The notes beneath the pieces are model-generated. The model saw only the letters and a list, made by a program, of their open reading frames with translations. It did not search any database and was not told the DNA's origin. Below, piece after piece: positions 32,160 through 44,010 of a DNA stretch of 64,000 nt. Every line of letters starts with the position of its first letter. The first letter of the stretch is position 1. Source of the stretch: Lolium rigidum (taxonomy: Eukaryota > Streptophyta > Magnoliopsida > Poales > Poaceae); contig NC_061508.1 in assembly GCF_022539505.1 (NCBI RefSeq), positions 93,971,276 through 94,035,275 of the forward strand, written 5' to 3'. A program made the translations under genes and the position numbers.

Positions 32160-34753
32160 CTGAGCCCATCTTAATGGCTATAAAGAAAAGAACTTCTTGG
32201 GAGATAACCCATGTGTTGTTTTGCTACAGTACTTTGTTTTATATTTGTGTCTTGGAAGTTGTTTATTACTGTAGCAACCTCTCCTTATCTTAGTTTTGTG
32301 TTTTGTTGTGCCAAGTTAAGCCGTTGATAGAAAAGTAAGTACTAGATTTGGATTACTGCGCAGTTCCAGATTTCTTTGCTGTCACGAATCTGAGCCCACT
32401 GCCCTGCAGGAAGCTCAGAAAATTATGCCAATTTACGAGCATGATCCTCAGATATGTACGCAACTTTCATTCAATTTGAGCATTTTCATTTGAGCAAGTC
32501 TGGTGGCCTAATAAAATCCATCTTTACGGACTGTTCTGTTTTGACAGATTCTGCCTTTTATTTCGCATTGCCTCTTTTGCTATGTTGGATGAATTTCTTT
32601 GATCCATTAATGTCCAGTAGCTTTATGCAATGTCCAGAAGTGTTAAGAATGATTGTGTCACCTCTGAACATGTTAATTTTTATTGTCCACTAACCCTCTA
32701 ATGAGTTGTTTCGAGTTTGGTGTGGAGGAAGTTTTCAAGGGTCAAGAGAGGAGGATGATATACTATGATCAAGGAGAGTGAAAGCTCTAAGCTTGGGGAT
32801 GCCCCGGTGGTTCACCCCTGCATATTCTAAGAAGACTCAAGCGTCTAAGCTTGGGGATGCCCAAGGCATCCCCTTCTTCATCGACAACATTATCGGGTTC
32901 CTCCCCGAAACTATATTTTTATTCGGCCACATCTTATGTACTTTGCTTGGAGCGTCTGTTTGTTTGTTTCTATTTTTGTTTGTGTTTGAATAAATTGGAT
33001 TACATCATGCTTGTGTGGGAGAGAGACACGCTCCGCTGGTTCGTATGAACACATGTGTTCTTAGCTCATAATATTCATGGCGAAGTTTCCTCTTCGTTAA
33101 ATTGTTATATGGTTGGAATTGGAAAATGATACATGTAGTAATTGCTATAATGTCTTGGGTAATGTGATACTTGGCAATTGTTGTGCTCATGTTTAAGCTC
33201 TTGCATCATATACTTTGCACCTATTAGTGAAGAATACATAGAGCATGCTAAAATTTGGTTTGCATAATTGGTCTCTCTAAGGTCTAGATAATTTCTAGTA
33301 TTGAGTTTTGAACAACAAGGAAGACGGTGTAGAGTCTTATAATGTTTTCAATATGTCTTTTATGTGAGTTTTGCTGCACCGGTTCATCCTTGTGTTTGTC
33401 TCAAACAACCTTGCTAGCCTAAACCTTGTATCGAGAGGGAATACTTCTCATGCATCCAAAATACTTGAGCCAACCACTATGCCATTTGTGTCCACCATAC
33501 CTACCTATACTACATGGTATTTTCCCGCCATTCCAAAGTAAATTGCTTGAGTGCTACCTTTAAAATTCCATCATTCACCTTTGCAATATATAGCTCATGG
33601 GACAAATAGCTTAAAAACTATTGTGGTATTGAATATGTGATTATGCACTTTATCTCTTATTAAGTTGCTTGTTGTGCGATAACCATGCTTCTTGAGGAAC
33701 GCCATCAACTCATTGTTGAATTTCATGTGAGTTGCTATGCATGTTCGTCTTGTACGAAGTAAGGGCGATCTACACCGAGTTGAATGGTTTGAGCATGCAT
33801 ATTGTGAGAGAAGAACATTGGGCCGCTAACTAAAGCCATGATTCATGGTGGAAGTTTCAGTTTTGGACAAATATCCTCAAGTCTCTAATGAGAAAAGAAT
33901 TAATTGTTGTCAAATGCTTAAAGCATTAAAAGAGGAGTCCATTATCTGTTGTCTATGTTGTCCCGGTATGGATGTCTAAGTTGAGAATAATCAAAAGCGA
34001 GAAATCCAAATGCGAGCTTTCTCCTTAGACCTTTGTACGAGGCGGCATAGAGGTACCCCTTTGTGAAACTTGGTTAAAGCATATGTATTGCGGTGATAAT
34101 CCGGGTAGTCCAAGCTAATTAGGACAAGGTGCGGGCACTATTAGTACACTATGCATGAGGCTTGCAACTTATAAGATATAATTTACATGATGCATATGCT
34201 TTATTACTACCGTTGACAAAATTGTTTCATGTTTTCAAAATCAAAGCTCTAGCACAAATATAGCAATCGATGCTTTTCCTCCATGAGGACCATTCTTTTA
34301 CTTTCAATGTTGAGTCAGTTCACCTATTTCTCTCCACCTCAAGAAGCAAACACTTGTGTGAACTGTGCATTGATTCCTACATACTTGCTTATTGCACTTA
34401 TTATATTACTCTATGTTGACAATATCCATGAGATATATATGTTACAAGTTGAAAGCAACCGCTGAAACTTAATCTTCTTTTGTGTTGCTTCAATACCTTT
34501 ACTTTGAATTATTGCTTTATGAGTTAACTCTTATGCAAGACTTATTGATGCTTGTCTTGAAGTGCTATTCATGAAAAGTCTTTGTTTTATGATTCACTTG
34601 TTTACTCATGTCATACACATTGTTTTGATCGCTGCATTCACTACATATGCTTTACAAATAGTATGATCAAGATTATGATGGCATGTCACTCCAGAAATTA
34701 TCTTTGTTATCGTTTTACCTGCTCGGGACGAGCAGAACTAAGCTTGGGGATGC
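32160..34753 (+). mobile_element. Element B 3' internal non-coding module
   Basis: Shared with element A (3405-5070) and element C (44011-46570). Begins near the block AAGAACTTCTTGGGAGATAA (about 32186). Contains TAAGCTTGGGGATGC at 32788-32802 and 32846-32860, and a third copy at 34739-34753 touching the 3' LTR. Confidence 0.8.
34739..34753 (+). promoter_or_regulatory. Polypurine tract candidate of element B
   Basis: TAAGCTTGGGGATGC ends one base before the 3' LTR. The position fits plus-strand priming although the tract is short. Confidence 0.6.
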
Positions 34754-36500
34754 TGATACGTCTCCAACGTATCGATAATTTCTTGTGCTCCATGCCACAT
34801 TATTGATGTTATCTACATGTTATATGCACACTTTATGTCATATTCGTGCATTTTCTGGAACTAACCTATTAACAAGATGCCGAAGTGCCAGTTCATGTTT
34901 TCTGCTGTTTTTGGTTTCAGAAATCATAGTAACGAAATATTCTCGGAATCGGACGAAATCAACGCCAAAGATCTTAGAATCCCCGGAAGCATCCAGAACA
35001 CACCAGAGGGGTCAGAGGGGGGCCACAGGGCCACCAAACCCTACCCCGGCGCGGCCAAGGGGGGGGCGCGCCCCCTAGGGTGTGGGCCCCCATTCGACCT
35101 TCCTGCGCCGCCTCTCCGCCTATAAGAAGCCCCTGGATCAGAAAACCCGATACCAATTGACGAAACCCACAGAAACCTGCCAGAGCCGCCGCCATCGCGA
35201 AGCCAAGATCTGGGGGACGAGGAGTCTCTGTTCCGGCACCCTGCCGGAGCGGGGAAGTGCCCCCGGAAGGCTTCTCCATCGACACCACTGCCATCTCCAC
35301 CGCCATCTTCATCACCGCTGCTGCTCCCATGAGGAGGGAGTAGTTCTCCATCGAGGCTCGGGGCTGTACCGGTAGCTATGTGGTTCATCTCTCTCCTATG
35401 TAGTTCAATACAATAATCTCATGAGCTGCCTTACATGATTGAGATTCATATGATGATGCTTGTAATCTAGATGTCATTATGCTAGTCAAGTGAGTTTTAC
35501 CTATGTGATCTCCGGAGACTCCTAGTCCCACGTGTGTAAAGGTGACAGTGTGTGCACCGTGTGGGTCTCTTAGGCTAGATTTCACAGAATACTTATTCAC
35601 TGTTGAATGGTGTAGTGAGGTGCTTATTTATATCTCTTTATGATTGCAGCATGTTGTATCACAATTTATCTATGTGCAACTCTAGTGATTTGTTATTAAA
35701 GTAGTTTATTCCTCCTGCATGTGTGCAAAGGTGACAGTGCGTGCACCGTGTTAGTACTTGGTTTATGCTATGATCATGATCTCTTGTAGATTATGGAGTT
35801 AACTATTGCTATGATATATTGATGTGATCTATTCCTCCTACATATGCATGAAGGTGACAGTGTGCATGCTATGCTAGTACTTGGTTTAGTCTATTGATCT
35901 ATCTTACACTAAAGGTTACTTAAACATGAGCATTATTGTGGAGCTTGTTAACTCCGGCATTGAGGGTTCGTGTAATCCTACGCAATGTGTTCATCATCCA
36001 ACAAAAGTGTAGAGTATGCATTTATCTATTCTGTTATGTGATCAATGTTGAGGGTGTCCACTAGTGAAAGTGTAATCCCCAGGCCTTGTTCCTAAATACT
36101 GCTGAGTTACTACTGCTTGTTTACTACTATTGCGTTACTACTGCTGAGTTACTACTGCTTGTTTATCGTTTATCGCGTTACTATCTGCTGCAATACCACC
36201 ACCATCAACTACACGCCAAGCACTTTTCCGGCACCGTTGCTACTGCTCATACTTATTCATACCACCTCGTATTTCACTATCTCTTCGCCGAACTAGTGCA
36301 CCTATTAGGTGTGTTGGGGACACAAGAGACTTCTTGCTTTGTGGTTGCAGGGTTGCATGAGAGGGATATCTTTGACCTCTTCCTCCCTGAGTTCGATAAA
36401 CCTTGGGTATCCACTTAAGGGAAACTTGCTGCTGTTCTACAAACCTCTGCTCTTGGAGGCCCAACACTGTCTACAAGAATAGAAGCTCCCGTAGACATCA
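34754..36500 (+). repeat. Element B 3' LTR
   Basis: Near-identical to the 5' LTR with scattered single-base changes and small indels (for example in the GTTACTACTGCT tract near 36110-36190). Confidence 0.9.
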
Positions 36501-37536
36501 AATCCCAGCAACACGACGGCGTGGTGGTGGTGGTGGAGGAGAAAAGCTGCAGGTCTTCGCCAAGCCGGAGCAGACTTGCGGTGGAGGAGAGAGGAGGGCG
36601 GCAGACTTTGGTGTAAGAGGTGGGCTGCGCCCCATGCCCCCTCCCCTCTTTATATAGGGGGGAGGTCAGTTGGGGTGGCCCCCTGCACCCCCATCCCATC
36701 AAGGGCCAGTGGCTAAGAGGGGGGAGGGGATTAAAGGGGTGGCTGGCCTGGGCCTTGGGGCTTGGTGCGCCTGACCCATTACGGCAAGGAAGCACCCCCT
36801 CGGCCCATGTTGGCCCTCCTAGGGTCGTGGGCCCCATGGTGGACCCCCTCGGAACCTTCTAGAACCTTCCCGGTCTTCAACCGGAAAAATCTCGAACTTT
36901 TCCGAAACCTAGAAATCAACTTCCCTTATATGAATCTTATTCTCTGGACCATTCCGGACCTCCTCCTGATGTCCTGGATCCCATCCGAGACTCTGAACAA
37001 ACTTCGGTCTCCATCTCATATTCCAAATCTACTTATAGGACATCGAACCTTAAGCGTGTCACCCTACGGTTCGTGAACTATGCAGACATGATCGAGACGC
37101 CTCTCCGACCAATAACCAATAGCGGGACCTGGAGATCCATAATGGCTCCCACACATTCAGCGATAACTTAGTGATTGATTGAACCATAAACATATGATAC
37201 CGATTCCCTTTGTCACGCGATACTTTACTCGCCCGAGGTTTGATCATCGGTATCTTCATACCTAGTTCAACCTCGTTACCGGCAAGTACTCTTTACTCGT
37301 ACCGTGGTATGTCATCTCCGTTGACCTTGTCACATGCTTGCAAGCTAATTAGAAGACATTCCACCGAGAGGGCCCAGACTATATCTATCTATCATCGGGA
37401 TGGACAAATCCCACTCTTGATCCATATGCCTCAACTCACTTTCCGAATACTTAATCCCATCTTTATAACCCACCATTTACGAAATGGCGTTTGATGTAAT
37501 CAAAGTATCCTTCCGGTGTAAGTGATTTACATGATC
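36501..37536 (-). mobile_element. Copia-type LTR, fragment 2 (middle)
   Basis: Minus-strand continuation of the 29203-29502 LTR after element B. Read in minus it contains the promoter-proximal purine-rich and GGGAGCCATTATGGATCTCC-type blocks seen in BARE/Angela-like LTRs (recognised from memory). The plus strand has a TTTATATAGG motif near 36650. It ends in GTGATTTACATGATC, where it joins a broken end of element D. Confidence 0.65.
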
Positions 37537-39584
37537 CTGTTTGAGGTACTCATGCCAACTGGGAGAAAGCAAGGACGGATCATGATAGTGTACAAGTGCC
37601 GGGTGCTAGCGTCATCGGCGAAGCTGTCTAACCGGAAGGAGACTGGATTTTCAAAGTTCTCCGATTCAGTGTAAGGAAGGAACAGGGGGTTGTCCAAGCC
37701 TTGGAAGAAGATCTTGAACCACTCTGCTGCTTCCTTAGGGATCAGCCTGCGGCCTGGGAGGCTATACAGAGCTTGGCCATAGCTAGTGCATCGGATCTCC
37801 TTCCCATTAGCATCTGGGAAGGCGCAGGTGGCCAAAGGTGGGAAGTTTGGGATCTGGTTCTGAAAGTACAGCTGAGCCCATAACTGAATAAACCACCAGG
37901 GGCCTCCTGTTTTAACCGTCTTTTGGGAAAACAAGCTTAACGGACATCGCTTGAAGGGATCGATAGACCTCTCCAAGGAACAGTTTGCCAAGGCCAAGTT
38001 GTGTGCCTTTGGCGAGTTCATAGGCCAGTGGAAAGGTAGTTCTTGGTTGGGGCGAGTGAAGGACCACAGAATATGAAGTGCTCCGACCGTAAGTTCAAGA
38101 AGGCCGTGTGCTCTTTCTCTCGTCACGGTGGCCCTTGGTTTTCATATAACGCCTCAGGTAGGCGCCCCAGCTTGTACACTCTGTTTTAGAGGAGAGGGTG
38201 AAAGGGACCTTCGGCAATTTAAAGGCAGAGGGGCTTGAGGATGCAATATCCAGGCCTGTGATCATGGCTACGTCCAGCAGAGTTGGTGTCATGGGGCCAT
38301 GGCCGAACATGAAGCAATTCGAGTGCATCGGACCAAAAGTAGCCGATGGTTTTCGAATGTTCTCATTCTTTTCAAGAGGAGACAATGATAATGACAAAGC
38401 ATCGGCTATCCCTATCGTTTCCCAGGTGGCATAATGGGTTTTAGACACTCTATCGTACCATGCCACCCAACCTTCGAGTGGATTAGGCCGGGCTCGCAGC
38501 AGTCGGCCCAGGAAGTCAGATCTAAATTCTGGTTCACGAAGGGGATTCTATTGGCCTCGCATGAGATTAAGTGAGCGGGACTCTCGGAAGAACGGGAGCC
38601 AAGACACATAGAGTTTGGGAGAGAAGGATGCGGCAGCAAGATGTCTGAAACCTAAAATTAATAACGGAATAGGACATTAATTCAGGTGTTTGCTGTTTAA
38701 TCCTAACATTGATTCGAATGGCGAAGAAGCGGTTAAGGATTACCTTCAGACCGGAAACCATGGCGTTGGCGTTGAATGATTCCGCCATTTGATGCGTTGT
38801 GGAGTTGGGACGGCGCGGTTGAGATCCGAGATTCGTGGAGCTGCTTGGGCGGCGATTTGGGGATCTGAGGTTGCTTTCTCCGACGGAGGTCGGAGGTTAC
38901 CGTTTGGAGGGGCAATTAGGTTGGCCTTACTCGTGTTTTATGGTAAAGGCCGATGCGATGCCATCGGCTCTTTTGGGGGATTGGTTGACTTTGACTATCG
39001 GCAAAATTAATCGGAAACACTTCTTTATTAATAATAGGGGTTTTTACAAAGTGAAGAGCCGATTGCTCAAGAGAGGAAGAACAAAAGAAGAGCCGATTGC
39101 TCAGAGCTACTAATCCTACACTACTAATCCTCGCCGGCCTCGTCGTCGGCATCGTAGCTGCCGTCGGCGCCGCTTTCGGAGAGTTCCTCGTCGCCGCTGC
39201 CCTGCCCTCGGCCGGAGCCTCTTCTTCCTCGTCATCATCATCGTCTTCGCTATCCGCCCAAGCACGGAAGCGCTTCGCCGGCGGATACCCAGCGGAGGAG
39301 GAGGAATCATCCTCCTCCTCTTCCTCCTCTTCTTCTTCTTCCTCCTCCTCGTCGGAGGAGGTGAAGTTCGCCCAGGAATGGAGGTCGTCTTCGCTCTCGC
39401 TCTCCAGCTCCCCTTCGATGAGGAACTGGAGGTCGTCCTCCCCATCGGTCAGGGGTAAGTCACCATCTGACCCGACGAGGGCCTCGGGTGGCCCATCTGG
39501 CACATAGTCAAAGTCCCACTCTTGCTCGCTCGAGGAAGAAGATTGGAAAGAGAGGCCTGATGAGACGGAGGAAGAGGAAGACAT
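37531..39584 (-). pseudogene. Antisense plant-mobile-domain gene of element D, truncated copy
   Basis: Minus-strand gene opposite to element D's sense direction, starting MSSSSSVSSG at 39584. The N-terminal part is Ser/Glu-rich with a run of about 13 Glu and a later Asp/Glu run (39160-39380), intact here. Downstream exons carry the PMD (aminotransferase-like, plant mobile domain) blocks: MAWYDRVSKTHYATWETIGI, FGHGPMTPTLLDVAMITGLDI, GAYLRRYMKTKG and TGGPWWFIQLWAQLYF. It is cut off at 37531, so the C-terminal third is missing. Small indels relative to the other copy break some exons. Confidence 0.65.
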
Positions 39585-39870
39585 TGCTACAGGGAAAGAG
39601 GGTTTTTTTGGTGCCGATGGTTGGAACAGAACAAGGGGATGAAGAGGCGAGCCGCTCGGCACAGTTAAATAAGGGGGGTATAGTGGAGATTTAATGCCGC
39701 TACGGTTTCCGAGGAAGTGATGTTAAAACTATCAAATCACGCGGAGAAGTTGAGGAGGCAAGGCATCATGATGATGGGTACTGCGACGGTCTCGCTCCGC
39801 CACGACATGACCCGACGAAGAAAAAAGCGGAGTGATTTTGGAATTGTCATTTCCAAAACCAGGGGGCATG
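37531..39870 (+). mobile_element. Truncated extra copy of element D 3' internal region
   Basis: Collinear and highly similar to 55108-57448. It starts abruptly at ATGATCCTGTTTGAGG (37531), not at an LTR, and runs directly into LTR 39871-41032. It therefore represents the 3' part of a second D element sharing that LTR. Confidence 0.85.
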
Positions 39871-41032
39871 TGTTATCACCAGAATTTGACCGGATCAGAG
39901 GTGGGCCGCGATTAAGATGGGCTTGAAGAATATACCCGGAAGAAATACATGAATCAGCCTTGTATACAAAGTTTGGGCTAGTTTGCCCGTGTATCTGTAA
40001 ATATAGTAGGATACGTGTCGGTTAGATAGAATTTGGCTTGTGCACGGTTGGGATTATTCCCACGTTAGAAAGTCCACGGACTATAAATATGTATCTAGGG
40101 TTATTGAGAAAGACAACAATCACGTTCATCACAAACCAATCTAGGCGCATCGCCAACCCCTTGTTTCGAGGGTTTCTTCCGGTAAGCATCATGCTGCCTA
40201 GATCGCATCTTGCGATCTAGGCAGTACACGTTTATTCGTTGTTCATGCGTTGCTCATGCTGAAGCCTTGTTGATGGCGAGCAACGTAGTTATCATAGATG
40301 TGTTAGGGTTAGCATTTGTTTCATCGTATCATATGCTTTCGTCCATGTAACCCTTAGACATCTAGCCGCCCTTACACCTATCTTAGGTGTAGGGGCGGCA
40401 CCTCGCTTGATCATTATTTAGTAGATCCGATCCGTTATGATTGCTCCTTGTTCTTCAAGGATTAGTTTGATATCTCGCATAGTTAGGCCTTGCAAACGGG
40501 TTGAAGGATCCCAGTAGCACGTAGGGTGTAGTTTGCTAACCCTAGATGAGATGTTCCGGGGATCAACTTCATGTTGGTTTTTAGGCCTTGTCTAGGGTCG
40601 GTTTATTATCACCGTGCGTGGCTGCCAGGCTCAATCACGCGTAGGATGTTCCGATTATGTGGTGAAGACCCTAAATCATCGTAGGTCGTTTTAGCTTTAT
40701 ATTGATCAAGCAGGACCACCATGTGATCGTATACCTCATACGGATCATGGGTGGATCGGCTCCTTGAGCCGATTCACAGGACAACCTGAGAGCCGATCGA
40801 GGCTTGTATTTAATGTTTACGTGTATGCCATGCAGGAAACTAAGCGAAGCAAATCCATCACCTTCCTAACCAGGTATAGGTCAGGTGGCACGCCCTTGCA
40901 CCAGCATCGGACGTGCGTGCCGAGGCTTTGCGGGCCGTCGCTCGAGGGACCAGGGCTAGCCGCAGTCCTGGGAGCCTCCCGGCTCTACTGTGTTGCCCGT
41001 CGCTGCTCGCCGGTGGGTTTCTGACCGCAACA
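39871..41032 (+). repeat. Element D LTR, left copy (shared)
   Basis: TGTTATCACC...CTGACCGCAACA with TGTT/AACA ends, 1162 bp. Very similar to 57449-58608. TATA box TATAAATA at 40082-40089. Two long hairpins follow the presumed transcription start (40194-40224 and 40365-40399). Confidence 0.88.
40082..40089 (+). promoter_or_regulatory. TATA box in element D LTR
   Basis: ACTATAAATATGTATC; the same motif is at 57660-57667 in the right LTR. Confidence 0.65.
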
Positions 41033-41048
41033 CATTCTGGCACGCCCG

Positions 41049-42420
41049 ATGGGACAGTCTTCGACGTCAACTGCATCGCCATCTACATCTGAGATGGCGG
41101 AAGGTACTCCAGTCACGTACGAAGATCTGACTGAGGAGCTCAAGAAGAAGTATGACGAGGTCAAAGCCATCCTCGAAGCCGACCTCATCGGCTCTTTCCA
41201 GAGAACCCGCTCACACGGCATCAGGTGGAAAGGGTTCTCACCTGAAGGCGCGCTCGATGGAGTGGACCTGTCCGCCCCTTCAGAACGCACCGAGTCTCGC
41301 GTCAGGAGATTAATTTCATGGTAGCTCATTCGCTGCACCGCCATTCTGAGAGCCTGGTGAACACTTTGGAGCGTGTCGCCCTTCGGGTGGTCCAGGAAAT
41401 CATGAGACATCAGTACTCGCCGTCAGGACCTTCTCTAGGGACTCATCAAGGAGAGATACCACTCCAGTCCCGACCACCGCTGCCGTTCGCGTTGGCAGCA
41501 CCAGAAGTGTCGAGTTCACCGGCATACGTCGTCTACAAGATCGGTGGTGACCCTAGTGATTACCAGTTCTTGTATGAGGCGCCTAAGGAGATCCCTCACG
41601 GGTACACGTGCACGTACGTGCCGGACCGCAAGAATCGGGCACTCACGAACCGGACCGCAACAAGCGGGGACTTCGGAACGAGCAGGAGGAACTTCCGGAA
41701 CGGATCTTGAGAAGCGTACGTGGCTAGCTAAGTATGCCACTCCGACGAACCTCCGCAGCTCAACTCCTGCAGCTTGGTTCAGAGCTTGAGAAGCAAGCGT
41801 GGCTGGCTAAGTATGCCACTCCGGCGAATCTTCGGAGTTCGACTCCGTAGCCAGCACCGCGGATCGGATCGTACAATCTTGAGAGACCAGTTCGGCATGG
41901 TGCCGAAAAGGAGGGCAATCGGCTATTCCAAGCCGTACCCCAACGAGTACGATTTGATCCCACTACCACCCAAATATCGGCTCCCCGAATTCTCCAAGTT
42001 TAGTGGGTCGGATGGCTCCAGCTCAATCGAACACGTGAGCCGATATTTGGCGCAGTCGGGCACGATCTCAAGCATCGGATGAACTAGGTGTGAGGTTCTT
42101 CGCACAGTCCCTCACAGGATCGGCTTTCGGGTGGTACACATCGCTGCCACCGGACTCAATCCGGACTTGGAAGCGGTTGGAAGAACAGTTCCACATGCGG
42201 TATCACTCGGAGGCTTCCGAGGCCGGCATTGCCGATCTAGCACAAGTACGACGAAGCGCGGAGAAACAGTAGTGAGAATACATCCAGCGCTTCAGGACCG
42301 TTAGGAACCGATGCTATTCGGCTCGTGTGACTGAAAAAGAAGCAGTCGAGTTGGCGGTTGTGGGTCTCGCATCACCGATCAAGGATGTGGCCTCCCAAGC
42401 AGACTACCCTTCACTGGCGC
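41049..42420 (+). pseudogene. Element D gag, N-terminal part
   Basis: Reading from ATG 41049 (MGQSSTSTAS, overlapping the primer region) through several frames: an N-terminal helix-rich part (ELKKKYDEVKAIL), a linker ending in IPHGYTCTYVPDRKN, then the capsid-like Retrotrans_gag region (LPEFSKFSGSDGSSSIEHVSRYLAQ, SLTGSAFGWYTSLPPDSIRTWKRLEEQFHMRY, EYIQRFRTVRNRCY). Stops and frameshifts occur near 41322, 41710 and 42082, and a TAG follows AEKQ. It is a gag pseudogene, then interrupted by element C at 42421. Confidence 0.7.
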
Positions 42421-44010
42421 TGATGCGTGTAGTTGCCACGTCCGTTGGGAACCCCAAGAGGAAGGTGTGATGCGCACAGCGGCAAGTTTCCCTCAGTAAG
42501 AAACCAAGGTTTAATCGAAACAGTAGGAGTCAAGAAGCACGTTGAAGGTTGATGGCGGCGGGATGTAGTGCGGCGCAACACCAGAGATACCGGCGCCAAC
42601 GTGGAACCTGCACAACACAACCAAAGTACTTTGCCCCAACGAAACAGTGAGGTTGTCAATCTCGCCGGCTTGCTGTAACAAAGGATTAACCGTATTGTGT
42701 GGAAGATGATTGTTTGCAAGAAAACAAGAAAACAAGTATTGCAAGCAGATTTGTATTTCAAGATAAAAGAATGGACCGGGGTCCACAGCTCACTAGAGGT
42801 GTCTCTCCCATAAGATAAAAGCATGTTGGGTGAACAAATTACAGTCGGGCAATTGACAAATAGAGAGGGCATAACAATGCACATACATGTCATGATAAAT
42901 ATAGTGAGATTTAATTGGGCATTACGACAAAGTACATAGACCGCCATCCAATCTGCATCTATGCCTAAAAAGTCCACCTTCGAGTTATCATCCGAACCCC
43001 CTCCAGTATTAAGTTGCTAACAACGAGACAATTGCATTAAGTATTGCGCGTAATGTAATCAATAACTACATCCTCGGACATAGCATCAATGTTTTATCCC
43101 TAGTGGCAACAAGACATCCATAACCTTAGAGGTTGTTGTCACTCCTCCGCATTCACTGGAGACATGAACCCACTATCGAGCATAAATACTCCCTCTTGGA
43201 GTTACTAGCATCAACTTGGCCGAGCCTCTACTAATAACGGAGAGCATGCAAGATCATAAACAACACATAGGTAATAACTTGATAATTAACATAACATAGT
43301 ATTCTCTATCCATCGGATCCCGACAAACAAAACATATAGCATTACAGATAGATGATCTTGATCATGTTAGGCAGCTCACAAGATCCAACAATGAAGCACA
43401 ATGAGGAGAAGACAACCATCTAGCTACAGCTATGGACCCATAGTGCAGGGGTGAACTACTCACTCATCACTCCGGAGGCGACCATGGCGGTGAAGAGTCC
43501 TCCGGGAGATGAATCCCCTCTCCGGCAGGGTGCCGGAGGAGATCTCCAGAATCCCCCGAGATGGGATTGGTGGCGCGGCGTCTCTGGAAGGTTTTCCGTA
43601 TCGTGGCTCTCGGTACTGGGGGGTTTCGCGACGGAGGCTTTAAGTAGGCGGAAGGGCAACGCGGGGGGCCACACGAGGGCCCCACACCACAGGTCGGCGC
43701 GGCCAGGGCCGCGCCGCCCTAGTGTGGCGGCGCCTCGTGGCCCCACTTCGACTCCTCTTCGGTCTTCTGGAAGCTTCGTGGCAAAATAGGACCCTAGGCG
43801 TTGATTTCGTCCAATTCCGAGAATATTTCGTTACTAGGATTTCTGAAACCAAAAACAGCAGTAAAACAAGAATCGGCTCTTCGGCATCTTGTTAATAGGT
43901 TAGTTCCGTAAAATGCACGAATATGACATAAAGTGTGCATAAAACATGTAGATATCATCAATAATGTGGCATGGAACATAAGAAATTATCAATACGTCGG
44001 AGACGTATCA
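42421..44010 (-). repeat. Element C 3' LTR
   Basis: Minus-strand LTR; the outer end CGCATCA is at 42421 and the inner end TGATACGTC at 44010, immediately preceded on the minus strand by TAAGCTTGGGGATGC (44011-44025). Confidence 0.9.

Larger units (their letters stand above)
29503..36500 (+). mobile_element. Element B: complete non-autonomous LTR retrotransposon
   Basis: LTRs at 29503-31255 (1753 bp) and 34754-36500 (1747 bp) are nearly identical, start TGATACGTCTCC and end GTAGACATCA. The target duplication AATCC is present at 29498-29502 and 36501-36505. The 3.5-kb internal part has a tRNA-Asp-type primer site, one ORF (31420-32154) without similarity to gag or pol, and about 2.6 kb of non-coding sequence shared with elements A and C. 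The polypurine tract candidate AAGCTTGGGGATGC abuts the 3' LTR. Near-identical LTRs imply recent insertion; mobilisation would need enzymes from a relative. Confidence 0.92.

Noticed and set aside
39097..39507. Plus-strand Ser-rich ORF of 136 codons
   Set aside because: It is the complement of the Glu/Asp-rich N-terminus of the antisense PMD gene; poly-Ser arises from GAG/GAA runs read backwards.
37531..41032. Whole 3.5-kb repeated segment as one very long LTR of element D
   Set aside because: TGTT...AACA ends at 39871 and 41032, a TATA box inside, a purine-rich tract just before 39871, and a PMD gene in the preceding part all argue that only the last 1.16 kb is LTR.
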